Source of the DNA: Gemmatimonadota bacterium
GTDB taxonomy: Bacteria; Latescibacterota; UBA2968; GCA-2709665
Length of the DNA: 46,138 nt
Assembly: GCA_002709665.1 (NCBI GenBank)
Contig: PAQK01000033.1
Location: 106,059-152,196, forward strand
Reading direction: 5' to 3'
The translations under genes were made by a program, and so were the position numbers. The notes beneath the pieces were generated by a model, which had not been told where the DNA came from, did no database searches, and was given only the letters and a program-made list of their open reading frames with translations. Shown here piece by piece: positions 26,901 through 35,600 of the stretch (within the stretch, counting starts at the first letter, position 1; every line of letters starts with the position of its first letter).

Positions 26901-27781
26901 ATGAGAATGGCGAAGCGGGCAAATGGGGGTTTGAGACCGATGAAATTGTGGGTTATATCCAGCCGGATGGGGATCGGCACGGGATCAAGGAGCTGACCCA
27001 CAAACCTAGCGGTGTCCAGGTGGTCCATCCCAAGTATGACGTGTTCAACCTGTTCTTCATGTTCTCCACGAACCACTGCATGGGGACTGCACGGGACAAC
27101 AAACGGACCATCGAGATGGATGATGAAACAATTGAGATCCATTGGGAGCCAACCGAAGACCACAAGGCTGAAATTACTGCAAAATATGAGGTGGTCAAAC
27201 CGAATATCATAGATCTGTCGATTACCGTACACTCCAATTGGCCCTATCCTGGATATGAGGTGTTTCTATCGAATTATTTCCACAGGTCGCTCAAACCTCA
27301 CGTCTATGTGCAGGGCAGTCCCTTTGATGATCCCGCCGACAAGGCCCGGTGGATTGCCCCCCAGGTCAATGACGTATTCGTTGGAACGGGTCTTGTGTTT
27401 TCCAGGGACCAACACGCTGCGAGACGTTCTGTTGACGGTCGTTGGGACCGAATTTGGGGTCTGTATCAGTGGAATCCCCAGCGATATTTCGAATTCCCGG
27501 TCATCATGTCCGTTGACGCCGAAAAGGGTGTGGCGGCCGTGCTGATGTCCAGGCCGGAAGACTGCTATGCGGTGATCAGTGGATATGACAGCGACAATGA
27601 TGACGACCCGTTCGCGGACCAGAATCCGCTCTATATGTCTCTGTTCGGAGATGACTTCAGGGTAAGTGACGAACGGACTGTGGAGGTCCGGTTTGCGGTA
27701 ACGGAAATCGATGAGGCGATGTCTCAACCCCTGGGATTGTATGAGTCCTTCCTGGTTGAGAAAGGTACGACACTGTTCTAG
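26891..27781 (+). CDS. uncharacterised all-beta protein, mutarotase-like pattern
   Basis: 296 aa from the ATG at 26891 (GAGGTCGAG upstream); the real start may be GTG at 26811 if the T-run is misread. I do not recognise a family. Alternating strands (VHPKYDVFNLFFMFSTNH, TIEIHWEPTEDHKAEITAKY, DLSITVHSNWPYPGYEVFL, EFPVIMSVDAEKGVAAVLM) suggest a beta-supersandwich of the aldose-epimerase/carbohydrate-enzyme type. No signal peptide. It lies between lyase-like paralog B and the symporters, so a role in handling sugar products is likely but not shown. Confidence 0.7.
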   Translation: MGLNENGEAGKWGFETDEIVGYIQPDGDRHGIKELTHKPSGVQVVHPKYDVFNLFFMFSTNHCMGTARDNKRTIEMDDETIEIHWEPTEDHKAEITAKYEVVKPNIIDLSITVHSNWPYPGYEVFLSNYFHRSLKPHVYVQGSPFDDPADKARWIAPQVNDVFVGTGLVFSRDQHAARRSVDGRWDRIWGLYQWNPQRYFEFPVIMSVDAEKGVAAVLMSRPEDCYAVISGYDSDNDDDPFADQNPLYMSLFGDDFRVSDERTVEVRFAVTEIDEAMSQPLGLYESFLVEKGTTLF

Positions 27782-27827
27782 ACGAACGTGCATTTGCAAG
27801 CTTGTAAGACAAGGAGAGGCAGGCCAT

Positions 27828-29339
27828 ATGCTGACCAATATCGATTTCGGCGTGATCTTTTTATATGCAGGCCTGATGGCGTGGATTGGAATTCTGGCGA
27901 GGAAGAAGTCCAGCAATGTGGACCAGTACTTTGCTGCGGGCCACGGCCTGCCCTGGTGGATGGCCGCAATTTCCCATCACGTTTCTGGGTATAGCGCTGT
28001 TGCATTTGTGGGATTTGCAGGACGCGCCGCCATCGCCGGTTTTTCGATGTGGACCCTGTTCTCACTGGGTGTTTTTGTGGCCATGATGATCGGCACGTTG
28101 ATCTGGGCACCCCGGTGGTCTCGGTTGAAGGTACTGACCCCGGTCGAATATCTGGAGCAGCGGTACGGCAACTCCGTACGGATGCTGATCGCGATTTCTG
28201 GAATCGGATTGAAGTTTATCGATCTGGGCATCAAGTTGTTCGCAATCTCCATCGTCGTGAACGTCGTCACAGGATGGGCCATTCTGCCAGTTATCCTGGT
28301 TGCAGGAATCATTACAATAGGGTACGTGTTTATAGGTGGGCTCTGGGCCACAGTGTTGACCGACCTCGTTCAATTTATCGTCCAGCTGTTCATGAGTCTG
28401 GTGGTGCTCTACATTGCCCTGAGCCTGGTGGGTGGTTGGGACAGTCTCTGGGACAGGCTGCCGGCTGAACGCAGCAACTTCTTCAACGCTGAAGCCGGGA
28501 TAAGCTTGGAGTTTTGGCTTGTATACTTGATCGTAATCATCTTCAGCTATAACGGCGGGACGTGGGGTCTGGCGCAACGGTTCATTTCAGTCGAGAAACC
28601 GCGAGAGGCTCAGAAGGCCGCACTGCTTTCCGGCTTCCTGTTTCTCCTCTATCCCATCGTCATTTTCCTGCCTGCGTGGGCAGCCCCATTCTTGTTACCC
28701 GATCAGTTCAACCAGACAACGTTGATGCCGGTTGAAGGGTTTGACCTGGACCAGGCATACATTCTGGTGACTCAGAAGATCCTTTCCGGTCTGGCACCCG
28801 GGTTGATCGGACTGCTCGTCTGTTCGATGTTTGCTGCGACGATGTCGATGATCGACAGTGATATCAATTCACTGGCCGCCGTATTTACCAAAGACGTCTG
28901 GCAGAGGAATGTCGATCGCGACATCTCAGATGATCGGTTGTTCCGAGTTGGTATGATTACGACGGCGGTATTCGGTCTCGCGGTAGTGGTTGCGGCAGTG
29001 ATTGTTTCGCAGAGTTCGGGGATGAACAAGGTGTTCTCCTTTACCGTCAAATTGCTTGGCGGGCTGCTGTCACCTATTGCAATCCCCCTTATGTTCGGGA
29101 TGATCTACAAGAAGGCGACCACTCGTGGAGCGATTCTTTCGTTTATCGGCGGGATGTTGACCTATCTGATTGCCACCCTCGTTTACGAGGTCCAGGAATT
29201 CCAGGTTTACGCAGGTCTGGAAATTCTTGTGTGTCTGGTGATCTATTTTGGTGAGAGCTTGATAGGCGTGAGAACAGAGGAGAAGGAACAGGAAGTTGAA
29301 GAACTCTTTGATAGACTCGCCGCTTCGGATGTGGACTAG
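27828..29339 (+). CDS. sodium:solute symporter (SSS family), copy 1
   Basis: 503-aa inner-membrane Na+/substrate symporter with about 13 hydrophobic segments. It starts MLTNIDFGVIFLYAG at the ATG 27828; the frame extends upstream over the preceding gene but GGAGAGG before 27828 marks the start. Family features: YFAAGHGLPWWMAAISHHVS, PRWSRLKVLTPVEYLEQRYG, and SMFAATMSMIDSDINSLAAV, where Ser/Thr/Asp near TM8 sit by the Na+ site. Likely imports an oligosaccharide, uronate or sialate-like acid made by the lyases. A terminator hairpin separates it from a close tandem copy. Confidence 0.93.
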   Translation: MLTNIDFGVIFLYAGLMAWIGILARKKSSNVDQYFAAGHGLPWWMAAISHHVSGYSAVAFVGFAGRAAIAGFSMWTLFSLGVFVAMMIGTLIWAPRWSRLKVLTPVEYLEQRYGNSVRMLIAISGIGLKFIDLGIKLFAISIVVNVVTGWAILPVILVAGIITIGYVFIGGLWATVLTDLVQFIVQLFMSLVVLYIALSLVGGWDSLWDRLPAERSNFFNAEAGISLEFWLVYLIVIIFSYNGGTWGLAQRFISVEKPREAQKAALLSGFLFLLYPIVIFLPAWAAPFLLPDQFNQTTLMPVEGFDLDQAYILVTQKILSGLAPGLIGLLVCSMFAATMSMIDSDINSLAAVFTKDVWQRNVDRDISDDRLFRVGMITTAVFGLAVVVAAVIVSQSSGMNKVFSFTVKLLGGLLSPIAIPLMFGMIYKKATTRGAILSFIGGMLTYLIATLVYEVQEFQVYAGLEILVCLVIYFGESLIGVRTEEKEQEVEELFDRLAASDVD

Positions 29340-29366
29340 GGGGGGGAGGGGATACACAGGCAACAC

Positions 29367-29391
29367 GGGCCACTCCGCTGACGAGTGGCCC
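29367..29391 (+). terminator. intrinsic terminator between tandem symporters
   Basis: GGGCCACTC (29367-29375) pairs with GAGTGGCCC (29383-29391), 7-base loop, then TTTT. It may lower expression of the second symporter. Confidence 0.7.
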
Positions 29392-29410
29392 TTTTCGTGA
29401 GGGGATTTAG

Positions 29411-30904
29411 ATGCTTGCCGGCACTGATTTCGTGGTGATTTTCCTGTATGTCCTATTGATGGTGTGGATCGGCCTGATCGCGAGACGGAGATCCGGAAAT
29501 GTAGACGAGTACTTCACAGCAGGGCACAATCTGCCCTGGTGGATGGCGGCCGTCTCACATCACGTTTCCGGCTATAGTGCGGTTGTTTTCGTCGGATTCG
29601 CAGGTCGCGCCGTGATTGCTGGCTTCAGTATCTGGACCCTGTTCTCCCTGGGTGTGTTCACGGCTATGGTTGTGGGGTTTCGAATATGGCCTCCCAGGTG
29701 GTCGCGACTGAAGGTCCTGACGCCCGTTGAGTATCTGGAAACGCGGTACAACAATACGGTGAGATTGGTGCTGGCCGCCATCGGGATTCTGAAGAAATTC
29801 ATCGATCTCGGGATCAAACTGTTCGCCATTTCGGTGGTGGTTCATGTGGTGACCGGGTGGGATGTGCTTTCGGTTATCATCGTAGCGGGATTGATCACGG
29901 TAGTCTACGTGCTGGTAGGCGGACTATGGGCTACTGTGCTCACAGATCTTATTCAGTTTGTGATTCAGCTGGGAATGAGTCTAGTTGTGCTTTACATGGT
30001 GTTGGCAGCGGTGGGGGGCTGGGACCGGATGTGGGAACAGTTACCTGTCGAGCGGTCAGCCCTGTTCAATGACGCCGCCGGGATAGGGATGTGGTTCTGG
30101 TTGGTTTACCTGGTCGTGATTGTTTTCAGCTACAATGGGGGCACGTGGGGACTTGCGCAACGTTTTATTTCGGTGGGTGATTCGCAGGACACGCAGAAAG
30201 CTGCTCTGCTTTCCGGTGTCCTCTTCCTTCTCTATCCAATTGTCATTTTCATTCCCGCTTGGGCAGCGCCGCTCATTCTGCCTGAGTCATTCGACCCGGT
30301 CACGATGATGCCGTTGGCGGGCTTTGACCTGGAGCACACGTATATACGGGTGACGCAGAAGATGTTGGGCGGACTTACACCCGGATTGTTGGGTCTCCTG
30401 ATCTGCTCAATGTTTGCCGCGACGATGTCTATGATTGACAGTGACCTGAATTCAATGGCAGCGGTGTTCACCAAGGATATCTATCAGCGCAATTCAATGA
30501 AGACCATCACCGAGGAAGTGCTGTTCAAGGTAGGTATGATCTCGACGGTCGTATTCGGTCTGGTGGTGATCGTGGCGGCGGTGCTCATTTCTCGTAGCGG
30601 TGGCGCTGAGAAGGTGTTCACGATTACGGTGAAGTTTCTCGGCGGGATCTCTGCGCCCATTGCAATACCGTTTATGCTGGGTTTGCTCTGGAAACGCCCT
30701 ACTGCCAGGGGAGCCATATTGTCGTTAGTGGGTGGGTTGCTTACCTATGCTATCGCAATCCAATTCACGGATCGCTTCGAGATCTACACCGGCTGCGAGA
30801 TGCTGGTGTCCCTAGCATTGTTTTTTGGCGATGGACTCTTAAGCAGACATTCCGCTGAGAAGGAAGCGGAGATCGAGGCGATGTTCGGGAAGATCGAGGA
30901 TTAG
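29411..30904 (+). CDS. sodium:solute symporter (SSS family), copy 2
   Basis: 497-aa close paralog of the symporter at 27828; most segments can be aligned without gaps by eye (for example HHVSGYSAV, FVGFAGRA, WTLFSLGVF, SRLKVLTPVEYLE, SMFAATMSMIDSD). Same topology and Na+-site region. GAGGGG lies upstream of the ATG. Differences cluster in loops after TM1 and between TM5 and TM7, so the substrate may differ slightly (for example sulfated versus unsulfated product). It is the last gene of the plus-strand operon and is followed by a palindromic repeat element. Confidence 0.93.
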   Translation: MLAGTDFVVIFLYVLLMVWIGLIARRRSGNVDEYFTAGHNLPWWMAAVSHHVSGYSAVVFVGFAGRAVIAGFSIWTLFSLGVFTAMVVGFRIWPPRWSRLKVLTPVEYLETRYNNTVRLVLAAIGILKKFIDLGIKLFAISVVVHVVTGWDVLSVIIVAGLITVVYVLVGGLWATVLTDLIQFVIQLGMSLVVLYMVLAAVGGWDRMWEQLPVERSALFNDAAGIGMWFWLVYLVVIVFSYNGGTWGLAQRFISVGDSQDTQKAALLSGVLFLLYPIVIFIPAWAAPLILPESFDPVTMMPLAGFDLEHTYIRVTQKMLGGLTPGLLGLLICSMFAATMSMIDSDLNSMAAVFTKDIYQRNSMKTITEEVLFKVGMISTVVFGLVVIVAAVLISRSGGAEKVFTITVKFLGGISAPIAIPFMLGLLWKRPTARGAILSLVGGLLTYAIAIQFTDRFEIYTGCEMLVSLALFFGDGLLSRHSAEKEAEIEAMFGKIED

Positions 30905-30969
30905 CGAGGTGCCTACACACCTGGATGCGGTTTCTAGGTCCATCTTCTGACCAATCTCCACATGAAATG

Positions 30970-31081
30970 GTAGGGGCGACCCGCTGGGTCGCCCTTTGAT
31001 TTTTCAGGTTGTTGTCAGGACACGCACCGTCCGGAATCCTGATGTAACACGGCCACAGGCGTCCCAACGGGACGCCCCTAC
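30970..31081. repeat. 112-bp element with inverted GTAGGGGCG ends, MITE/REP-pair-like
   Basis: The element begins GTAGGGGCG (30970-30978) and ends CGCCCCTAC (31073-31081), exact inverted repeats. Each end also folds alone: GGGCGACCC/GGGTCGCCC (30974-30982 and 30986-30994, 3-base loop) and GGCGTCCC/GGGACGCC (31058-31065 and 31069-31076, 3-base loop). The left hairpin is followed by TTTGATTTTT and can terminate the symporter transcript. It lies between convergent genes. A related end is at 14220. Confidence 0.6.
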
Positions 31082-31131
31082 TACCTTAAGACACGTCGCT
31101 TAATCGACGAATCCACATCCCCACAACCGGG

Positions 31132-32241
31132 CTACAGCTCGTAGTTCACCTTCAGATCTTTGAACTCATCTGTAAGCGGATGTGCCTTCGCCTGGGCCCG
31201 AACTTTTTCGCGATCGTAGTCGTTTGCCCCTTTCACAAACGCGTTGTTGATGACATTCTCTACTTTGAGATGGTTCTCGATCTGCCCAAGCTTGTGGACT
31301 GTGTCGATATACGATTTCCACGCTTCCGGGTCGCTGTAGCCATATCCCTTTCCTGCACGATCACCATCGAAGTAAGCTGTGCCGAGTTCGAGCATCGCGT
31401 CGAGGGCAAGCTGCGGATTCATCTGTTCACGTAGTGCAGGGAATTGCGCATATGTGAGCTGGGCGGCAGCCAGAGGGTTAGCGCGAGTAAAATCGTAGGC
31501 CATACAGGTGGCCTTGAAGAACCTCGTGTAGGCGTCCACCCGCGCCTCATCTTTGAGATCGGCCGTACGGATGGCGTAACCATTCGAAGGATGTTTCGAG
31601 AAGTCCATTCCAACGAGGTACTTCAGGTTCAGCCCGAGCGCCTTCCACTGGGCGGCGAGTCCTCTCCAAGTAAGTCCTGCATCTGCTCTCCCGAGGGAGA
31701 CCATCTGTCCCCATTGCGGTCCACCGTTCAAATACGTCACAGTTGAGGGATCTATTCCGGCTTCTACCAGTATTGGGTCAACGATTACACGCCATCCCTC
31801 CGAGCCGACGGCGATCGTCTTCCCTTTCAGGTCCTGGACTTTGGTGATTGGGCTGTCCTTCGGCAGTGCGAAATCGAAGACCTGCTTCATAACCATTTCC
31901 CAGACAAGTATCACGGGAATCCCCGCGTCAATACTGGCGAGCAGGACACCTGGAGATGGAAAGCCGATGTCTGCTTGATTCTGACCCACGAGTTTTGTTA
32001 CTGCAAGTGCTTCAGTCGGCCCTGGCTGGAGCGTGACGTCGAGGTCCAGTTCTTCGAAGTAACCCATCTTCTCTGCGACCCACAGGTTGAAGTCATCCAT
32101 CACCTCGAGGTTACCTCTAGGTGACACCCACGTGATCCTGTCCGGATCTCCGGCGCGAAGTGGCGTCGTGAGGTAAAGTGAAGCCCCAAGGGCGGTGGAA
32201 TATCCAATGAACTGACGGCGGGTGAGCGTATGGTTTATCAT
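31132..32241 (-). CDS. ABC transporter substrate-binding protein (NMT1/SsuA-like), Tat signal
   Basis: 369-aa periplasmic binding protein of the NitT/TauT (nitrate, taurine, thiamine precursor) class. The N-terminus carries a twin-arginine signal, TRRQFIGYSTALGASLYL (residues 7-24), so it is probably exported folded. Domain features: WVAEKMGYFEELDLDV, GQNQADIGFPSPGVLL, DLKGKTIAVGSEGWRVIVDP and AQWKALGLNLKYL. AAGGAG is 6 bases before the ATG. It is the last gene of a three-gene importer (ATPase, permease, binding protein). The ligand is unknown; relatives bind sulfonates, pyrimidines or other small N/S compounds. Confidence 0.88.
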   Translation of the reverse strand: MINHTLTRRQFIGYSTALGASLYLTTPLRAGDPDRITWVSPRGNLEVMDDFNLWVAEKMGYFEELDLDVTLQPGPTEALAVTKLVGQNQADIGFPSPGVLLASIDAGIPVILVWEMVMKQVFDFALPKDSPITKVQDLKGKTIAVGSEGWRVIVDPILVEAGIDPSTVTYLNGGPQWGQMVSLGRADAGLTWRGLAAQWKALGLNLKYLVGMDFSKHPSNGYAIRTADLKDEARVDAYTRFFKATCMAYDFTRANPLAAAQLTYAQFPALREQMNPQLALDAMLELGTAYFDGDRAGKGYGYSDPEAWKSYIDTVHKLGQIENHLKVENVINNAFVKGANDYDREKVRAQAKAHPLTDEFKDLKVNYEL

Positions 32242-32323
32242 TTCGTGCTCCTTAAGTTGCGTCGCAGGGTTTAGAATGTATAATTGGGATTTCGTTTCAT
32301 AATGAGCTGTGGCCTACGAAATG

Positions 32324-33130
32324 TCACGCCTCCCAGTTTGCCCACTTCTTGCCAATCAAATAAAAGATAACGTAGAGGCCGATGCCGATTGCCGCAATCA
32401 GTATGATCACGGCGAAGAAGTTCGACATTCTGGCCAGTGATGAATAGTAGACAAGGCGATTGCCCAACCCGGATCCGCCGCCTACCATTTCGGCTCCGAT
32501 CGCTGTGAGGAGGCCAAAAATGCCGCCCACCATCAGACCTACAATGATCATCGGAAGGGCAAGAGGGAACCGGATTTTGTAGAAGATCTGGAACGTGGAA
32601 GCCCCATAGGACTTTGCCAGAGCAATCTTGGGCAGATCGGTTCTTCGAAATCCAGTGGCGGAGTTGATCATGACCATCGGCCCCACTGCGAGTGCAACTG
32701 CAATAACTCTGGGTGTCTGGCCAAAACCAAATTTCAGAATAAGGAGAGGAACCAGGGCGAGCATTGGAGTCGTGACGAGGATGAGGATATAGGGTGTGAC
32801 GATCTTTTCGACAAATGGGAACTGCGTGATGACCGCGGCGAGTGTGATTCCAATCAGTGCGCCGATGATATACCCCAAGCCGAGTTCCTGCAAAGTGATG
32901 AGGAGATGAGGCCAGAAGAGGTGAAAGGACTTGAAAAGAGCCTTGATAATTTCGCTGGGAGGGGGAAATACGTAGGTGGGAATGTCCAGAGCACGCACAA
33001 CGACTTCGGATATCGAAATGACCGCCAGGGCGATACCCAGGATGATGGCGATCTGAGCACCCGCGAAGTCCATCGACGTCAAGGCCGACCAGTCTATCGT
33101 GCGGTTATCATTTTGTGGTTCTTGCCCCAT
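32324..33130 (-). CDS. ABC transporter permease (SsuC/TauC-like)
   Basis: 268-aa inner-membrane permease with six predicted helices. It begins with a polar N-tail (MGQEPQNDNRTIDW), has VFPPPSEIIKALFKSF typical of this class, and the BPD_transp_1 EAA loop (RRTDLPKIALAKSYGAST...IFYKIRFPLALP) that contacts the ATPase. GGAG lies 8 bases upstream of the ATG. It pairs with the ATPase at 33182 and binding protein at 31132; gaps of 51 and 82 bases suggest one transcript. Confidence 0.9.
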   Translation of the reverse strand: MGQEPQNDNRTIDWSALTSMDFAGAQIAIILGIALAVISISEVVVRALDIPTYVFPPPSEIIKALFKSFHLFWPHLLITLQELGLGYIIGALIGITLAAVITQFPFVEKIVTPYILILVTTPMLALVPLLILKFGFGQTPRVIAVALAVGPMVMINSATGFRRTDLPKIALAKSYGASTFQIFYKIRFPLALPMIIVGLMVGGIFGLLTAIGAEMVGGGSGLGNRLVYYSSLARMSNFFAVIILIAAIGIGLYVIFYLIGKKWANWEA

Positions 33131-33181
33131 TCGAGTTCTCCGTGTGGGATATCACTGAGGCCTACGAAAACTAGATTACGT

Positions 33182-33967
33182 CTATTCAGCTGTGCTCTCT
33201 TGAACAGAATCGAATATGTTCTGCTTGATCTCACCTACAATTTCGAAGAAGTGGGGTTCTGTAGTTATGGATAACGGCCGGGGACGTGGGAGATCGATTT
33301 CGTAGACTTTGGCGTTCCTGCCCGGTCTGGGTGTCATGACGTAGATACGGTCTGAAAGGTAGACGGCTTCGGGAATCTGGTGAGTTACGAAGACGATCGT
33401 CTTATTTGATTGCTCCCAGATTTCGAGGAGCATGAGGTTCATTTCGTCCCGGGTGAAGGCGTCCAGCGCCCCGAAGGGTTCGTCCATTAGCAGAACGTCC
33501 GGATCGTAGGCAAGCGCCCGGACAATTGAGGCGCGCTGTTGCATGCCACCGGATAATTCCCGAGGGTGGTGATGCTCAAATCCCTGGAGCGCTGTAAGCG
33601 CAAGGAGTTCCTCGATTCTGTCGGCATAATCGTCCGGGTTCTCACCCATTATTTCGAACGGAAATCTGATGTTTTGTAGCAGGTTACGCCAGGGGAGAAG
33701 GTTGGACTCCTGGAAGACCATGCCCACGTCCCGACGGGGACCCGCAACTTCACGGTCGTGGATGGTGATTCTGCCAGAACTGAGCGGCAAGAGCGCTGCC
33801 ATGGCCCACAAGAGTGTACTCTTTCCACATCCACTGGGACCTACAATGGAGACGAATTCGCTCTCGCCGACGGACAAGTCGAATCCGTCAAGGGCCTGAA
33901 CGGATCCGCGGGAACCGGAGAAGGTCTTGGAGGCACTCTCTACTGAAATTACTGGTCTATCGGGCAC
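33182..33967 (-). CDS. ABC transporter ATP-binding protein (SsuB/TauB-like)
   Basis: 261-aa ATPase. Walker A GPSGCGKST (~44-52), Q-loop MVFQESNLLPW (~84), signature LSGGMQQR (~138), Walker B VLLMDEPFGALD (~158) and switch His in VFVTHQ (~194) are all intact. It powers uptake through the permease at 32324. The start is GTG at 33967 (MPDRPVISVESASK); no strong Shine-Dalgarno is seen, so the start is moderately certain. First gene of the importer operon; a 409-base gap separates it from the MFS gene upstream. Confidence 0.92.
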   Translation of the reverse strand: MPDRPVISVESASKTFSGSRGSVQALDGFDLSVGESEFVSIVGPSGCGKSTLLWAMAALLPLSSGRITIHDREVAGPRRDVGMVFQESNLLPWRNLLQNIRFPFEIMGENPDDYADRIEELLALTALQGFEHHHPRELSGGMQQRASIVRALAYDPDVLLMDEPFGALDAFTRDEMNLMLLEIWEQSNKTIVFVTHQIPEAVYLSDRIYVMTPRPGRNAKVYEIDLPRPRPLSITTEPHFFEIVGEIKQNIFDSVQESTAE

Positions 33968-34376
33968 GGATGAGGGTCCGATATGATCGAATCCAAAATG
34001 TGGTAAGGGCTGAGGTCACAAGAAACAGCGGTGATTATAGGGGATCCAGGGCAATTGGACAACTGGTTTTTAGGTGCCTTGCATCTCAATACCTTCCTTC
34101 GCCACGGGTGGCTATGGCAGGCGCTGCAATGGGCACTCGATGTCTGTGGCGATCTGAGGTCGTTGACGGAGTATCGGAACTCGCTCCGTACGTTAAAGGA
34201 GAATCTGTCCGATGTCCTGTCCACCGCAGCTTTAGGGAGGATGGAAGTGCGGCCTGTATCTTTTGGGATTGAGACGTGGCGAATGTAGTAAAAGATCACT
34301 CCGTGCGTTCGAGCGGCCTGTCCGATGTAGCTGCAGGGCAGCGTAGGTGGAAGTCGAGAACCGACGATCGCCAGAT
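33968..34376. other. 409-bp region without a clear gene
   Basis: It must carry the promoter for the minus-strand importer. A plus-strand frame from GTG 34031 (MIIGDPGQLDNWFLG, later LWQALQWALDVCGDL) weakly recalls the start of YhcH/YjgK/YiaL-type proteins but no longer matches after about 40 codons and has no convincing continuation. No terminator or repeat was found. Confidence 0.3.
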
Positions 34377-35540
34377 CTAATCAGTAATCTTCTTTCGGAA
34401 TGTCCGAAGGCTAACGAGGGTGGCGACTCCGTAGAAGGTTCCGCCGATGATGAAGATGGTGCTGGAGGGCATGAGAAATTGGAGGGTCATCCATCCCAAC
34501 ATCGGACCAGTAGCGGATCCGAGGTCGGATGAGGTGACATAGGCCGCCACGGTGCGTGGGCCCCGTGTGCCCGCCTCCGCCATCATGACGACCGTTGCGC
34601 CCACGCCGCAGGCAAAGAAGAGGAGGACCATTAGGACGAGTGTGATCGTTCCGGGCGTGGTTGATGCGGTGAGGAGGGCTATAGCTCCGACCGAGAAGAA
34701 AAGGAGTGCTGCCCGGCGCCTTCCTATCCGATCGCTGTAGGCACCCAGGAGCGGTGCGGTCAATCCGTCCACTACCCAGCGAGCAGCCAGAAGGAGACCA
34801 TTTAACGTGGCCACTCCTATGACGAAAGCTCCAACGCTCAGGCTATCGCCGACGTTTTCCTTAAGGACAGACCCAAGTGTAGACATCATGAGTCCGGCGC
34901 CTACACACCCAACGATAAATCCGCAGACATACATCGTGGGATTCTGCCCTACGGGGGAGGCAGATGTTTCTACACTTCTATCGATATGTGGAAGACCTTT
35001 GCGCGAGAGGACTCCGAGCGGAACACCCAGAAGGGATAATCCACCGAATAACGTGAGGGTCATGGTGAAGCCTATGAGGTCGTGTCCGAGCGCGCCTATG
35101 AGATTTCCACCGACCGATCCAAGCCGTGAGATTCCATTGTAGTACCCCATCATTCTGCCGATTGTGACATCCGGAGAGCTGTCAACAACCGTCATCAGAC
35201 CGATCTGTCTGATGAAAGACCATGAGAGACCCCAGAGAATTCGGGCTGCAAGGAGGATTGGGAAAAGGGCATTGATACCGTAAACGAAGGTTGTCCCCGC
35301 GCCCAGGACCAAAGCGAGGACAGCCAGACCGGTCAGGTTGTAATATCTAGTGAGGCGTTCGGCAAGGTGATTGGTGAGGAGGCGGATCCAACGGTTCACG
35401 GAAAGGATCAGGCCGACCTGATAAGGCATCAGGCCAAGTTCCGTATAGTAGGTGGGCAATACTGAATAGAGTGTTTGATCGCCAAGGAGAGAAAAGGCTG
35501 TTGCAAGGGCGATGAGAACAACGGGGCGAGATGGACGCAT
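34377..35540 (-). CDS. MFS transporter
   Basis: 387-aa major facilitator protein with about 12 hydrophobic helices. The loop between TM2 and TM3 region reads NRWIRLLTNHLAERLTRYY, and the cytoplasmic loop between halves carries GAYSDRIGRRRAALLF, the A-type MFS signature. A polar central loop (SRKGLPHIDRSVETSASPVG) divides the two six-helix halves. ATG at 35540 with a poor Shine-Dalgarno. The substrate cannot be inferred. It is on the same strand as the ABC importer but separated by about 400 bases, so is probably expressed alone. Confidence 0.87.
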   Translation of the reverse strand: MRPSRPVVLIALATAFSLLGDQTLYSVLPTYYTELGLMPYQVGLILSVNRWIRLLTNHLAERLTRYYNLTGLAVLALVLGAGTTFVYGINALFPILLAARILWGLSWSFIRQIGLMTVVDSSPDVTIGRMMGYYNGISRLGSVGGNLIGALGHDLIGFTMTLTLFGGLSLLGVPLGVLSRKGLPHIDRSVETSASPVGQNPTMYVCGFIVGCVGAGLMMSTLGSVLKENVGDSLSVGAFVIGVATLNGLLLAARWVVDGLTAPLLGAYSDRIGRRRAALLFFSVGAIALLTASTTPGTITLVLMVLLFFACGVGATVVMMAEAGTRGPRTVAAYVTSSDLGSATGPMLGWMTLQFLMPSSTIFIIGGTFYGVATLVSLRTFRKKITD

Positions 35541-35600
35541 GGAAAATCTGATTACCTGAGACTTGGATGTGGGTGGGATGGACTCCGTACTTGAATGAAA

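Noticed and set aside
27711-27827. 39-residue N-terminal extension of the first symporter
   Set aside because: It overlaps the end of the upstream gene in another frame, is Arg/Cys-rich and precedes a clear ribosome-binding site for the ATG at 27828.
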